This document shows positions 16,932-24,725 of a DNA stretch of 64,000 bases, in pieces. The notes under the pieces were generated by a model. The model did not search any database, was not told the origin of the DNA, and saw nothing but the letters and a program-made list of their open reading frames with translations. Location: assembly GCF_015355755.1 (NCBI RefSeq), contig NZ_JACVEE010000003.1, forward strand, positions 310,001-374,000, written 5' to 3'. The position numbers and the translations under genes are program-made. Source of the stretch: Nocardia sp. XZ_19_385 (lineage in GTDB: Bacteria > Actinomycetota > Actinomycetes > Mycobacteriales > Mycobacteriaceae). How positions within the stretch are numbered: the stretch's first letter is position 1; each line of letters opens with the position of its first letter.

Positions 16932-17693
16932 TCAGTAATCGAAGCGATTGGTGAAGCCGCCGTCGACGGTCAGGTTCACCCCGGTGATATGGCGGGCCGC
17001 GGGCGAGGCGAGGAAGGCCACGGCGTTGGCGACATCCTCGGGAGCGGCGAGACGGCCGAGTGCCGTGCCGGCCAAGGAGCCTTCGTAGAGCGCGGGGATA
17101 TTCGACTTGATGAAGTCCCAGGCCCCACCCTCGAAGTACACCGGCCCCGGTGACACCGAGTTCACCCGAATCCCGCTGGGACCCAGTGCCCGTGCCTGCG
17201 CAGAGGTGTGTTGCAACATCGCTGCCTTGAACGCACCGAAACTGTTGGCCGTGGGCAGGATTCCGGCTTCCAGCGCGGAGGTGCTGGCGATGGCGACGAC
17301 CGCCGCCGCCTCGCTGCGCTCCAGATGTGGTGCGGCTGTTTCGATCAGGGTGACCAGGCTCATCAGGTCGGTGCGGAAATTGTCCGCCCAGGCCTGCGGC
17401 CCTTCGCCCACCGACGCCGAGGCATTGGCCACGACGATGTCGAGTCCGCCCAGGGCGTCGGCGGTTTCGGTGACCAGCGCCGCCAAGGCGTCGGGGTCGG
17501 CGACATCGCAGGTGCGGTGCACGACCGTGCCGTGCTCGGCCAGTTCCGCGGCGGCAGCCTCGAGGCGATCGGCGTCGCGGGCGCAGATCGCCACCGCGGC
17601 GCCCTCGGCGAGCAGGGTGCGGGCGATGGTCAAGCCGATGCCGCGGCTGCCGCCGGTGATGAGGGCGCGCTTGCCTTTGAGATCGAGATCCAT
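16932..17693 (-). CDS. Short-chain dehydrogenase-like protein lacking the catalytic Tyr
   Basis: A 253-residue SDR fold. The cofactor motif TGGSRGIG (residues 13-20) and CDVAD are normal, and SPGPV and the TVDGGF ending are typical of FabG-like proteins. The active site is not: the NNAG motif reads ANAS (89-92), and the YxxxK motif reads SFGAFK, giving Phe152 in place of Tyr with Lys156 kept. It may bind NAD(P) without normal redox chemistry, or catalyse another reaction. It sits between a secreted hydrolase and the ThuA gene in one operon. Confidence 0.8.
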   Translation of the reverse strand: MDLDLKGKRALITGGSRGIGLTIARTLLAEGAAVAICARDADRLEAAAAELAEHGTVVHRTCDVADPDALAALVTETADALGGLDIVVANASASVGEGPQAWADNFRTDLMSLVTLIETAAPHLERSEAAAVVAIASTSALEAGILPTANSFGAFKAAMLQHTSAQARALGPSGIRVNSVSPGPVYFEGGAWDFIKSNIPALYEGSLAGTALGRLAAPEDVANAVAFLASPAARHITGVNLTVDGGFTNRFDY

Positions 17694-17728
17694 GGGTTTC
17701 TCCTATGCGATCGGTGGGACGAGGAGGC

Positions 17729-18679
17729 TTACGAGCCGGGGAGCAGGTCCGCGGCCAAGCCCCCGGCCAACAGGGCGCGTGCCCGTGGCTCGGTGGAACC
17801 GGTTGCACCGGTGAGGAAGTCGCCGGTCCAGCCCAGCGCGAGGGTGGACAGCGTGCCCGCGTTCACCGCGGTGGGTGTGCCGCAGAACAGGGTGCCCAGC
17901 GGGTCGGAGCTGGCGCCTTCGGCGTCGGTGTGCACGCCGTCCCGCAGCCGGATCCCGACGAAGGGGCGGCGCAGCTGGTTCTGCACGGCGGTGGTGCCGA
18001 TGCCGAAGCTGTTGCACAGTGCCGGGGCCGCCGAGATCGTCAGGATCGGCAGGCCGGTCGGGTCGAGGCCGGTGAGTGCGCGGGCGATGTTGTCGCCGAG
18101 GAAGGATTTCACCGGGTCCAGCAGGATGACCCCGCGCAGACCGGTGAAGGTCTGCGGATGGGTGCTGCGAATCCGGTCGGCCACGAAGGCCACGGCCTCG
18201 GCGCCCGCCGAATGGCCGAGGAAGACCAGATCGCTGGGTAGCTCGGGGATCGGCACACCGGTGCGCCGGGCCGCGACGGCCAGGCTGGCTGCCAGTGCTC
18301 CCGTGGGATCGGTTGCGGTGCCGAATAATTCGGCGACATTGTGCAGGAAGGCGCTGTTGTCGCCGAGGTTCTGCAGGGTGCAGCCCTGCAGCTGCATGAA
18401 CGGCAGGCTCGGCGTGAACACGAGATAGCCCGCGTCGGCGAAACTGCGTGCGAGGGCGCTGATTTGGGGGCCGCTGCGGGCGAAGCCATGCTGGATCCAG
18501 ACCATGGCGGTGGGCTTGCCGGACGGTAGATACCAGTCCACGTCCTGATGCAGCGTGCTGGTGGCGCAACGGATGTCGACACTGCCCGAGATCTGGGTGG
18601 TGGCGGTGGCGGGTGCGGCGGCGGTGACGGAGATTAGGGCGGCGGCGACGGCGGTGAGAACCGGGCGTCTAAGGGTCAT
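17729..18679 (-). CDS. Secreted alpha/beta hydrolase, paralogue 2
   Basis: A 316-residue exported hydrolase: signal peptide 1-27, QHGF oxyanion region, Ser157 in GHSAGA, ILLDPV, and a GVHTDAEG His segment. Conserved blocks (IRCATSTLHQDVDWYLPSGKP, GCTLQNLGDNSAFLHNVAELFGTA) tie it to the paralogues at 14363 and 50662; it is closest to the latter by the FVGIRL/FYGIRL and GTLFCGTP blocks. It is the first gene of the leftward five-gene unit, with a composite operator 26-51 bases before its start, which predicts induction with the rest of the catabolic genes. Confidence 0.8.
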   Translation of the reverse strand: MTLRRPVLTAVAAALISVTAAAPATATTQISGSVDIRCATSTLHQDVDWYLPSGKPTAMVWIQHGFARSGPQISALARSFADAGYLVFTPSLPFMQLQGCTLQNLGDNSAFLHNVAELFGTATDPTGALAASLAVAARRTGVPIPELPSDLVFLGHSAGAEAVAFVADRIRSTHPQTFTGLRGVILLDPVKSFLGDNIARALTGLDPTGLPILTISAAPALCNSFGIGTTAVQNQLRRPFVGIRLRDGVHTDAEGASSDPLGTLFCGTPTAVNAGTLSTLALGWTGDFLTGATGSTEPRARALLAGGLAADLLPGS

Positions 18680-18704
18680 GGTGACTCCCCCGGGGCGGCA
18701 CGCT

Positions 18705-18730
18705 GTTTCCTACAGTGGAATAGCGTTTCG
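18705..18730. promoter_or_regulatory. Composite operator, site 1
   Basis: GTTTCC-N5-TGGAAT-N3-GTTTCG, the 26-bp three-half-site pattern with a weakened middle half-site, 26 bases upstream of the secreted hydrolase start at 18679. Confidence 0.65.
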
Positions 18731-18810
18731 GTATTTGAAAGATCATTGGCCGCTGCCGGGCTGCTGTCAAGGGAAAACTCGAGATGGACAGAAAGTATCG
18801 GCCTCGATAT

Positions 18811-18836
18811 GTTTCGCTGAAGGAAACGCTGTTCTA
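18811..18836. promoter_or_regulatory. Composite operator, site 2
   Basis: GTTTCG-N5-GGAAAC-N3-GTTCTA, 24 bases upstream of the CoA-ester lyase start. The first two half-sites are exact. Unlike the sites before most rightward genes, the N3 side faces the gene. Confidence 0.75.
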
Positions 18837-18859
18837 CTCAACCGATTTCGGGGTGTGTG

Positions 18860-19684
18860 ATGAGATCTGCCCTGTACGTGCCGGGCAATCGGCCCGAGCT
18901 GTTCGACAAGGCGCTGGCCGGACCGGCGGATGTGGTGCTGCTCGACCTCGAGGACGCGGTCCCGCTGCGGGACAAGCAGACCGCTCGGGCGGAGGTGGCC
19001 GCCTGGCTGCGGAGTGTCACGCGGGCGTTTCCGCGGATCTGGGTGCGGGTGAACCCGGGCGAACTGGGTCACGAGGATATGCGCGCGGTGGCCGGGCCGG
19101 CGCTCGCGGCGGTCTGTCTGTCGAAAACCGAATCGGCGCAGCAGGTCCGCGCGGCAGGTGCGGTATTGGACGCGTGTGAATCACAGCCGGGTGCGATTCG
19201 GATCTGTGCCCTGCTCGAAAGCGCGGCGGCAATCCTCGCCGCCCCGGAGATCGCCGCCGCCCCGCGGGTTTCGCGGCTCCAGATCGGCGAAGCTGATCTC
19301 CGGGCGGAGCTCGGGATCACGCCTGGCCCCGAGGAACGTGAACTGCTCGCCCTCCGTTCGCACGTGGTGCTGGCCAGTGCCGCAGCGGGTATCGAGCCTC
19401 CGCTCGGTCCGGTACGCACCGACTTCCGCGACCTGGATGCGCTACGAGAATCGACGATTGCCCTGCGGCGCTTGGGGTTCCGTGGGCGTGCCTGTATCCA
19501 TCCGGCGCAACTACCGGTGGTCAACGAGGTCTTCACCCCTGCCTCGGACGAGGTGCGGCGAGCTCGCGCGCTGGTGGACCGGTTCGAGGCGGCCGCAGGG
19601 GGAGTGCTGCTCGACGAATCCGGCCGCATGGTCGACGCGGCCGTGATCCGCCAGGCCCGTCGCCTGCTCGCGGAACGGGCCTGA
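18860..19684 (+). CDS. CitE/HpcH-family CoA-ester lyase
   Basis: A 274-residue TIM-barrel lyase of the citrate lyase beta/citramalyl-CoA lyase/malyl-CoA lyase family. Seen are LYVPGNRPELFDKAL, LDLEDAVP with the metal-binding acidic residues, WVRVNP, LLESAAAIL, GEADLRAELG and CIHPAQLPVVNEVF, all standard family blocks. It should cleave a beta-hydroxyacyl-CoA into acetyl- or propionyl-CoA and an alpha-oxoacid. In this setting it could cleave a substituted malyl- or citramalyl-CoA derived from a maleic-acid intermediate. Single gene with its own composite operator; ATG 18860 or the adjacent GTG 18857 is the start. Confidence 0.85.
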   Translation: MRSALYVPGNRPELFDKALAGPADVVLLDLEDAVPLRDKQTARAEVAAWLRSVTRAFPRIWVRVNPGELGHEDMRAVAGPALAAVCLSKTESAQQVRAAGAVLDACESQPGAIRICALLESAAAILAAPEIAAAPRVSRLQIGEADLRAELGITPGPEERELLALRSHVVLASAAAGIEPPLGPVRTDFRDLDALRESTIALRRLGFRGRACIHPAQLPVVNEVFTPASDEVRRARALVDRFEAAAGGVLLDESGRMVDAAVIRQARRLLAERA

Positions 19685-19690
19685 TCCGCG

Positions 19691-20434
19691 TCAGTGGTCG
19701 CGCAGTAGCGACCCCGCGCCGTCCACCCGGTCCTTGATGCCGTTGTCGCGCAACGCCATCCACCAGGTCGCGGCGTTGATGGCGATCACCGGTTTGCCGA
19801 GCCAGCGTTCGGCCTCGTCGGCCAGGCGCACCATGGACAGGTTGGTGCCGCATTGGATCAGGGCGTCGACGTCGTCGCCGTTCACCTCGAGCAGGGCGGT
19901 GCGCAGTTCGTCCTCGGTGACGTGAGCGATGGAAACCGCCGTGGGGCAGCGCAATCCCTTGATGGCGGCGACTTCGAAGCCCAGCTCGCCGAAGAAGCGG
20001 ACCACGTTCTCGTCGCCGATCGGCTGGTAGGGGGTGACCACGCCGATTCGCTTGGCGCCGAACAGCTCCAGGGCGCGGCGGCAGGCCTCCGCACCGGTTG
20101 CTACTTCCAGGCCCGTGACGTCGTGGATCTGCTTCACGAACTGGCGGTTGCCTTCGATTCCGCCCCAGAAGGTTTCGGCGGACATACCCATGACCATGTA
20201 TTCCGGTTCGCAGGTCAGCACCCGCTCGCAGGCCGAAACTATCTCGGCGCGAATCTGTTCCAGTAGCCGGTCCATGCCGGCGTCGTCGGCCATGTTCTGG
20301 TCGCGGATGTGGATGCGGCTGAAATGCGACGTGACGCCGGGCACGCCCATCCGATAGAAATCGGGCTCCACGATGGTGTTGGTGGAGGGCGCGATCACCC
20401 CGAATTTGCCGCGCCAGCCCAGGGCGTCTGTCAT
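19691..20434 (-). CDS. Maleate cis-trans isomerase-like protein, copy 2
   Basis: A 247-residue member of the maleate isomerase/NicE and arylmalonate decarboxylase superfamily. Blocks: FGVIAPSTNTIVEPDFY, VMGMSAETFWGG, GAEACRRALELFG, RIGVVTPYQPIGDENV, GLRCPTA, LIQCGTNLSMVRLAD and PVIAINAATWWMALRDNG. The Cys in IQCGTNLSM lies where the second catalytic Cys of the superfamily is expected, so this copy is the better enzyme candidate. Maleate isomerase converts a cis-butenedioate to the trans form. It is the last gene of the nine-gene leftward unit starting at 28221 and overlaps the membrane protein gene by 4 bases. Confidence 0.82.
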   Translation of the reverse strand: MTDALGWRGKFGVIAPSTNTIVEPDFYRMGVPGVTSHFSRIHIRDQNMADDAGMDRLLEQIRAEIVSACERVLTCEPEYMVMGMSAETFWGGIEGNRQFVKQIHDVTGLEVATGAEACRRALELFGAKRIGVVTPYQPIGDENVVRFFGELGFEVAAIKGLRCPTAVSIAHVTEDELRTALLEVNGDDVDALIQCGTNLSMVRLADEAERWLGKPVIAINAATWWMALRDNGIKDRVDGAGSLLRDH

Positions 20435-21078
20435 CGGATCAACTCCTCGTCGGTCGGAGCCGCGACGGTGGCGGCCGAGAGTCGCCATGCGGCGATCAGG
20501 AATGCGGCCTGGGCCGCGGTATTGCACAGTTGCTCGATCCATTGCAGCGTCACCGTCTGATCCGGGCGGGACGCGAGCGGGCCGAGCAGGAAGAACACCA
20601 GCAGTTGGGTGCCGAACAAACCGGCGGCAATGTTGTCGCCACGAGCCCGCGCCATCAGGATCAGCTGGCTGCCGGTGAGCGTGGCGAACACGGTGGTGCT
20701 CAGCAGCATCGGTATGGGGTCGTGCGCGAGGATCGCGCCCAGCGCGCACGCCGCCGTGAGCCCCGGTACCAGGTAGCCCAGCCACGGCGGGACGCGCCCG
20801 ATGCGTGCACTCGCGGCCACCAGGCACAGCACGCCGAAACCGAGGGTCAGCAACGGGAACAACAGGTTTCGCAGCCATGGCAGGTCGGGCCCACCGGTGG
20901 CGGCGATCAATTTCGCGGTGGCCTTGGTGAATCCGGCCGTACCGATGAGTGTGGCCGCGACGACTACGCCCTGGCGAACGCCGGTGCTTGCTAATGGTCT
21001 GCGCAGCAACAGAACTCCGGTCGTGGTCAGCACCACGGGCACGAAATCCTCCACTGCCAAGGAGATCGGATACTCCAC
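20431..21078 (-). CDS. Multi-pass membrane protein, unknown
   Basis: A 215-residue protein with about six hydrophobic helices and little else; a short N-terminus with an acidic first segment (MEYPISLAVEDFVPVV) and a charged C-terminal tail (PTDEELIR). No family was recognised. It overlaps the isomerase by an ATGA junction and begins 4 bases after the SDR gene, so it is firmly in the operon. A role in transport or in holding a membrane-bound substrate or enzyme is possible but unsupported by motifs. Confidence 0.7.
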   Translation of the reverse strand: MEYPISLAVEDFVPVVLTTTGVLLLRRPLASTGVRQGVVVAATLIGTAGFTKATAKLIAATGGPDLPWLRNLLFPLLTLGFGVLCLVAASARIGRVPPWLGYLVPGLTAACALGAILAHDPIPMLLSTTVFATLTGSQLILMARARGDNIAAGLFGTQLLVFFLLGPLASRPDQTVTLQWIEQLCNTAAQAAFLIAAWRLSAATVAAPTDEELIR

Positions 21079-21082
21079 GGCG

Positions 21083-21853
21083 TTACTCGGCGAACAGATC
21101 GCGGCGGCGGACCGGGGCCGTGAGGAAGCGGCCGATCACCTTCGGCGTGGTGAGCCACCGCACGTGCGCGCCGTTGCGGGTATGCGAGACCGCGCGTTCG
21201 GCCAGCCAGGGTGCGACGGTCTCGACCTTGTCGGCGAGGATGTTGAAGACCTTGCGGGCCTTGGCCAATTCGTCCGGATCGGCGTAACCGTGGGTGAGTA
21301 GATCGGTGACCACCATGCCCGGGCTGAGCAGGCCCACCGACACCCCCGCAGGTACTTCCTTGGCCAGCGCGTTGGTCAGATAGGTGACACCGCGCTTGCT
21401 GGCGCCGTAGGTGGCCAGCCCCGCTACAGTGCGCCCGTCACTGCCCAGACCCTCCATGTTCCAGACGTGGCCCCCACCGGCCGCCGCCATCCCCGCCATG
21501 GCGACGGCCGAACCATGGAGCACGCCCAGCAGGTTGGTCTCGACGACATTGCGGGCCTGCTCGGCGGGCAACTGCCACAGCGGGGTCCGGTCATGGGAGA
21601 CGCCCGCGTTGTTGATCCACACGTCAACCTTGCCGAAACGGTCGACGGTGGCGTCCCAGAGTGCTTGCAGGGAAGCACGATCGGTGACATCGGCGGACAT
21701 GATGAGGGCGGCCTCGGAGAGTTGGGGTCGCAGTTCGTCGATGCGCGCGGTATTCGTGCCGCACAACGCGACCCGATGTCCGCGCTCGAGCAGGGCCCGC
21801 ACCATGCCGAGTCCGAGGCCGCGGGTTCCGCCGGTCACCACCACAGTGCTCAT
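21083..21853 (-). CDS. Short-chain dehydrogenase/reductase
   Basis: A 256-residue classical SDR with intact motifs: TGGTRGLG (residues 7-14), ADVTD, NNAG in WINNAGVSHD, and YGASK as the YxxxK catalytic pair. A cleaner active site than the SDR at 16932. Start ATG 21853 is chosen over an upstream in-frame ATG at 21898 because the latter adds a basic leader not found in SDRs and a GAGGT-like site precedes 21853. It probably oxidises or reduces an alcohol or carbonyl of the pathway, for instance a C7- or C13-carbonyl if the tetrapyrrole hypothesis holds. Confidence 0.85.
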   Translation of the reverse strand: MSTVVVTGGTRGLGLGMVRALLERGHRVALCGTNTARIDELRPQLSEAALIMSADVTDRASLQALWDATVDRFGKVDVWINNAGVSHDRTPLWQLPAEQARNVVETNLLGVLHGSAVAMAGMAAAGGGHVWNMEGLGSDGRTVAGLATYGASKRGVTYLTNALAKEVPAGVSVGLLSPGMVVTDLLTHGYADPDELAKARKVFNILADKVETVAPWLAERAVSHTRNGAHVRWLTTPKVIGRFLTAPVRRRDLFAE

Positions 21854-21965
21854 ACCTGCACCTCGCTGCCGCCGGGCTCCGGCAAGGCACGCTGACACCT
21901 GACTCGCTCACTTCGTTCGCCCGTTGCCTGTACCTCGCCGTCGCGCTGGTACCTGAAATGTTCGC

Positions 21966-22910
21966 TCATGACCGCTCCAATACCCCGTGCATCACCGCGA
22001 CCAGGCAGTTGTGCTCGAACATTTGATAAACCACCGCGAGCGTCGCGCCCGCGCCCATCCCCGGTTCGGCATCGATCATGAATTCGCGGCCGACCAAGCG
22101 GCGGCCGTCGGTGGTGTGCAGGCGCACGAAATTGGCTCGGCCGTAGGAGTTTCCGTTACCCCAGACATCGGGGCCCTCATGGAAGGACCGGACCCCGTCG
22201 CGGCGCACCGTGATCTGCGAGTCGGACTCCACCGGACCGGACATGATCAGGTGGTGCTCGGCGGTGAGCAGATTCAGTGGGCTGATTTCGAGGGCCATGT
22301 GCAGGCTGCCCAGCGACTGCTGGCCGGCGCTCCACAGTTCCAGATCACCGGCGTAGCGGGACTTCTCCTTGGTTGGCACCGTGAATACCGCGGGACCGCA
22401 GCGGGTTTCGGTTTCGACGCGCTGTTGGACCAGTTCCGGATTGCGGGTGTAGACGCCGTTGAACACTCCCACCATGGCCGGACCCTGGTACAGCACAGAC
22501 GAGTACACCTGAGTGTCGCCGATGGTCTGGTTCCAGGTGTTCAGTGAAACCTGCCAGCCCGGGCCGTAGTAGTTGGCGTCGACGAAACCGCCATAGGGCT
22601 GGCCTGATCCATAGAAATCCGGCCCGGTGTAGAGGCGATCAGCGTCGGAGTCCTGGACGCCGAAGGCGAAGGAGGCCCCGAGGGCGAACCGCCCGGCCAG
22701 GTCCCCGCCGCCGGTGAGCCCACCGTCCATGTAGTAGGTGGTGACGCCGTCGGCGAATACCGAGGAGCGGCGGATGTCTTCATAGCCGCGCCAGGTGCCC
22801 TGGGGGTCGAAAAGTGAAGGGCGGCCGACCCATTCGCCCGCGATGCGCTGCTGAAACGCGCTCGGCTCGGCGTTATCCGCCGCGGCGGGGTGTGCTGTGT
22901 CCTCACTCAT
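21966..22910 (-). CDS. Unrecognised 314-residue operon protein, likely beta-rich
   Basis: No family was recognised. The protein has many short aromatic and glycine-rich strands (EWVGRPSLFDPQGTWRGYE, YYMDGGLTGGG, GPDFYGSGQPYGGF, NTWNQTIGDTQVYSS, YGRANFVRLHTTDGR) and no signal peptide or membrane helix, suggesting a cytosolic beta-barrel that binds a ligand. Its ATG overlaps the stop of the RCCR-like gene (ATGA), and it lies 112 bases before the SDR. Its strict linkage to the Rieske and RCCR-like genes makes it a candidate for a new step or a pigment-binding factor in the same pathway. Confidence 0.7.
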   Translation of the reverse strand: MSEDTAHPAAADNAEPSAFQQRIAGEWVGRPSLFDPQGTWRGYEDIRRSSVFADGVTTYYMDGGLTGGGDLAGRFALGASFAFGVQDSDADRLYTGPDFYGSGQPYGGFVDANYYGPGWQVSLNTWNQTIGDTQVYSSVLYQGPAMVGVFNGVYTRNPELVQQRVETETRCGPAVFTVPTKEKSRYAGDLELWSAGQQSLGSLHMALEISPLNLLTAEHHLIMSGPVESDSQITVRRDGVRSFHEGPDVWGNGNSYGRANFVRLHTTDGRRLVGREFMIDAEPGMGAGATLAVVYQMFEHNCLVAVMHGVLERS

Positions 22911-23596
22911 GCGACCAGCTCCCCGCGCACCCGTTCGGCTTGGTCGGTGCCGAGCAATCTGCTCACCTGCGCCCATACGTGGTCCACTTCGGGGCTGAAC
23001 AGATTCGCCCGATTGGCCCGGTCCCGGGCCGCCAGTTCGGCGTCGACAGCGGGAACGCCCTTGTCCACCAACGTGAGCCAGTGCTCCACGTAGCGATCCA
23101 CGGTGGTGTCCAAGGCCTGGAAGGCAGCGTCGGTGGCGCGGCACACCAGCATCCACGGCGACATCATGGCGCGCTGCCGGGGGCCGATGGCGGCGGGGGA
23201 GACGCCTTCGATCTGCCATGCCTGTTCCAGCAGCGGGGTCAGTGGCAGGAACGCGGCGTCCAGATATTCCAGGTGGACGGCGAGATCGGCGCGCGGAATC
23301 AGATCCAGGTGCATCGCGTGATACTCGGCGGCTTTCACCGAGTCCAACGTGAAATGCGGTATCGCGGAATCGCTTCCGGTGAACGCGAAGATCATGTGGC
23401 TGTCCAAGCCGATCTGCGGCACCACCAGGTCGACGGTGACCGCCTTGTCGATCGGCCCGCCCCGCAGCACCTGCAAACGGCCCACCGGTTCCGGGGACAT
23501 GGCGCTGGTCAGCGCGACATCCTCGGCGGTCTCCAGGCCGAGCGCGGAGCTCAGGGTTCCCAGGGTGCGCTCACTGAGTGCGGTGGGCAGACTCAT
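22907..23596 (-). CDS. RCCR-like protein 1 (bilin reductase superfamily)
   Basis: A 229-residue protein resembling plant red chlorophyll catabolite reductase, of the ferredoxin-dependent bilin reductase fold. Visible are PHF at 80-82, HLDLIPRADLAVHLEYLD at 96-113 (plant enzymes have PNF/PHF and LDL-RKDL---PDYL), MMSPWMLVCRA at 144-153 where plants have VSPSLFVRS-FSP, and the C-terminal ELAARDRANR block at 187-196. RCCR reduces a linear oxidised chlorophyll product using ferredoxin. The assignment is from remembered family motifs, not a search. Start and stop overlap both neighbours by 4 bases (Rieske oxygenase upstream, unknown protein downstream). Confidence 0.65.
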   Translation of the reverse strand: MSLPTALSERTLGTLSSALGLETAEDVALTSAMSPEPVGRLQVLRGGPIDKAVTVDLVVPQIGLDSHMIFAFTGSDSAIPHFTLDSVKAAEYHAMHLDLIPRADLAVHLEYLDAAFLPLTPLLEQAWQIEGVSPAAIGPRQRAMMSPWMLVCRATDAAFQALDTTVDRYVEHWLTLVDKGVPAVDAELAARDRANRANLFSPEVDHVWAQVSRLLGTDQAERVRGELVA

Positions 23597-24714
23597 TGCG
23601 GATTACCTCCGGTGCGGGCCTTGTGCACCCAGGCACTGGCCAGTTCGGGATTGTCACGACGGACAGGGGACGCGAGGACGGTGGCTTTGCGGCGCGGGGA
23701 ATCGCCGGTGATGATGTCGTCGCCGCCGACCCACCAGCCCTGCTTGATCAGTTCCAGGCGCCGGCGCCGGTAGGCGACCTGCAGGCCGTCGCTGCGCACA
23801 TGCAGCTCGTCGGACAGGTCGAACGGAAGCAGCTCGGGGCGTTGGTTTTCCACCACAGGCTGGTCCTGGAGCAGGATCTTCTCGATGCGTTTGCGGGCGT
23901 TGCCGTCCGCCCACGCGCCGGTGAAGAAGTTGCGGTAGCCGAGAATCTTGACCAGCGTCCGCTCCTGCGACAGCGGGATGTTGAAGTCGTAGAGCAGCAG
24001 GTCGCCCATCGGCAGCCGCACGTGCAACTTGACGATGTTCGGCAGATACCAGGCGTTGGTGACGGTCACGTACTCCGCCCGCGGCCGGCGCCGGGCCAAC
24101 AGGCCCCACAGGCCCTTGGGCAGGGGCGGGCTGAGCTGGATATCGGCCTCGGCCGACCACTCCGTCTGCCGGATACGGAAGTCCGGGATCGCGGGCTTGT
24201 CGGGGTTGCCGAAAGCGGTGCCGTGCACGAACGGGGTGTGCGCGGCGTCGACGACGTTCTCGAAAGTGCGCTCGTAGTTGGCGGCGATCTCCATCTCGAA
24301 CTGCACCGCGCGGAACGTTGGATCGTTGTGTTCGGGCAGCTCCGGGATCGGCGGCCGCTCCGCTTCGGGGAGATCGCCGAGAAACGCCCACACCATGCCG
24401 TAGCGCTCCACCGCCGGATACGCGTCCACTCGGGCTTTGCGCGGAATCTTGCGTTCCTCGGCGTTGGCCGGGATCTTCACGCACACGCCCTGGGCGTCGT
24501 ACTGCCAGCCGTGGTAGGGACACGCGATACAGTCGCCGGTCACCTTGCCCATCGACAGCGCGCCGCCCCGGTGCACGCAGAGGTCCGAAAGACACACCGG
24601 CGCACCGGCTTCGGTGCGGTACAGCACGAAATCCTGGCCGAGACAGGTGACCTTGCGCGGTTCGCGGGTGACTTTGTCCGCGAATTCCAGTGCGTACCAA
24701 AAATTCTTCAACAT
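23593..24714 (-). CDS. Rieske mononuclear iron oxygenase
   Basis: A 373-residue oxygenase. The Rieske cluster ligands are Cys46-x-His48 (CVHRGG) and Cys65-x2-His68 (CPYHGW); the catalytic iron site is Asn153-Val-Val-Asp156-x2-His159-x4-His164 (ENVVDAAHTPFVH). This layout is shared by vanillate demethylase-type enzymes and by pheophorbide a oxygenase, the plant enzyme that opens the chlorophyll ring. Placement between two RCCR-like genes and an alpha/beta hydrolase points to a PaO-like role, but sequence alone does not prove the substrate. No dedicated reductase or ferredoxin gene is present. ATG 24714 has AGGAG 8 bases upstream. Confidence 0.88.
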   Translation of the reverse strand: MLKNFWYALEFADKVTREPRKVTCLGQDFVLYRTEAGAPVCLSDLCVHRGGALSMGKVTGDCIACPYHGWQYDAQGVCVKIPANAEERKIPRKARVDAYPAVERYGMVWAFLGDLPEAERPPIPELPEHNDPTFRAVQFEMEIAANYERTFENVVDAAHTPFVHGTAFGNPDKPAIPDFRIRQTEWSAEADIQLSPPLPKGLWGLLARRRPRAEYVTVTNAWYLPNIVKLHVRLPMGDLLLYDFNIPLSQERTLVKILGYRNFFTGAWADGNARKRIEKILLQDQPVVENQRPELLPFDLSDELHVRSDGLQVAYRRRRLELIKQGWWVGGDDIITGDSPRRKATVLASPVRRDNPELASAWVHKARTGGNPQ

Positions 24715-24725
24715 GGTTGTTGCTC

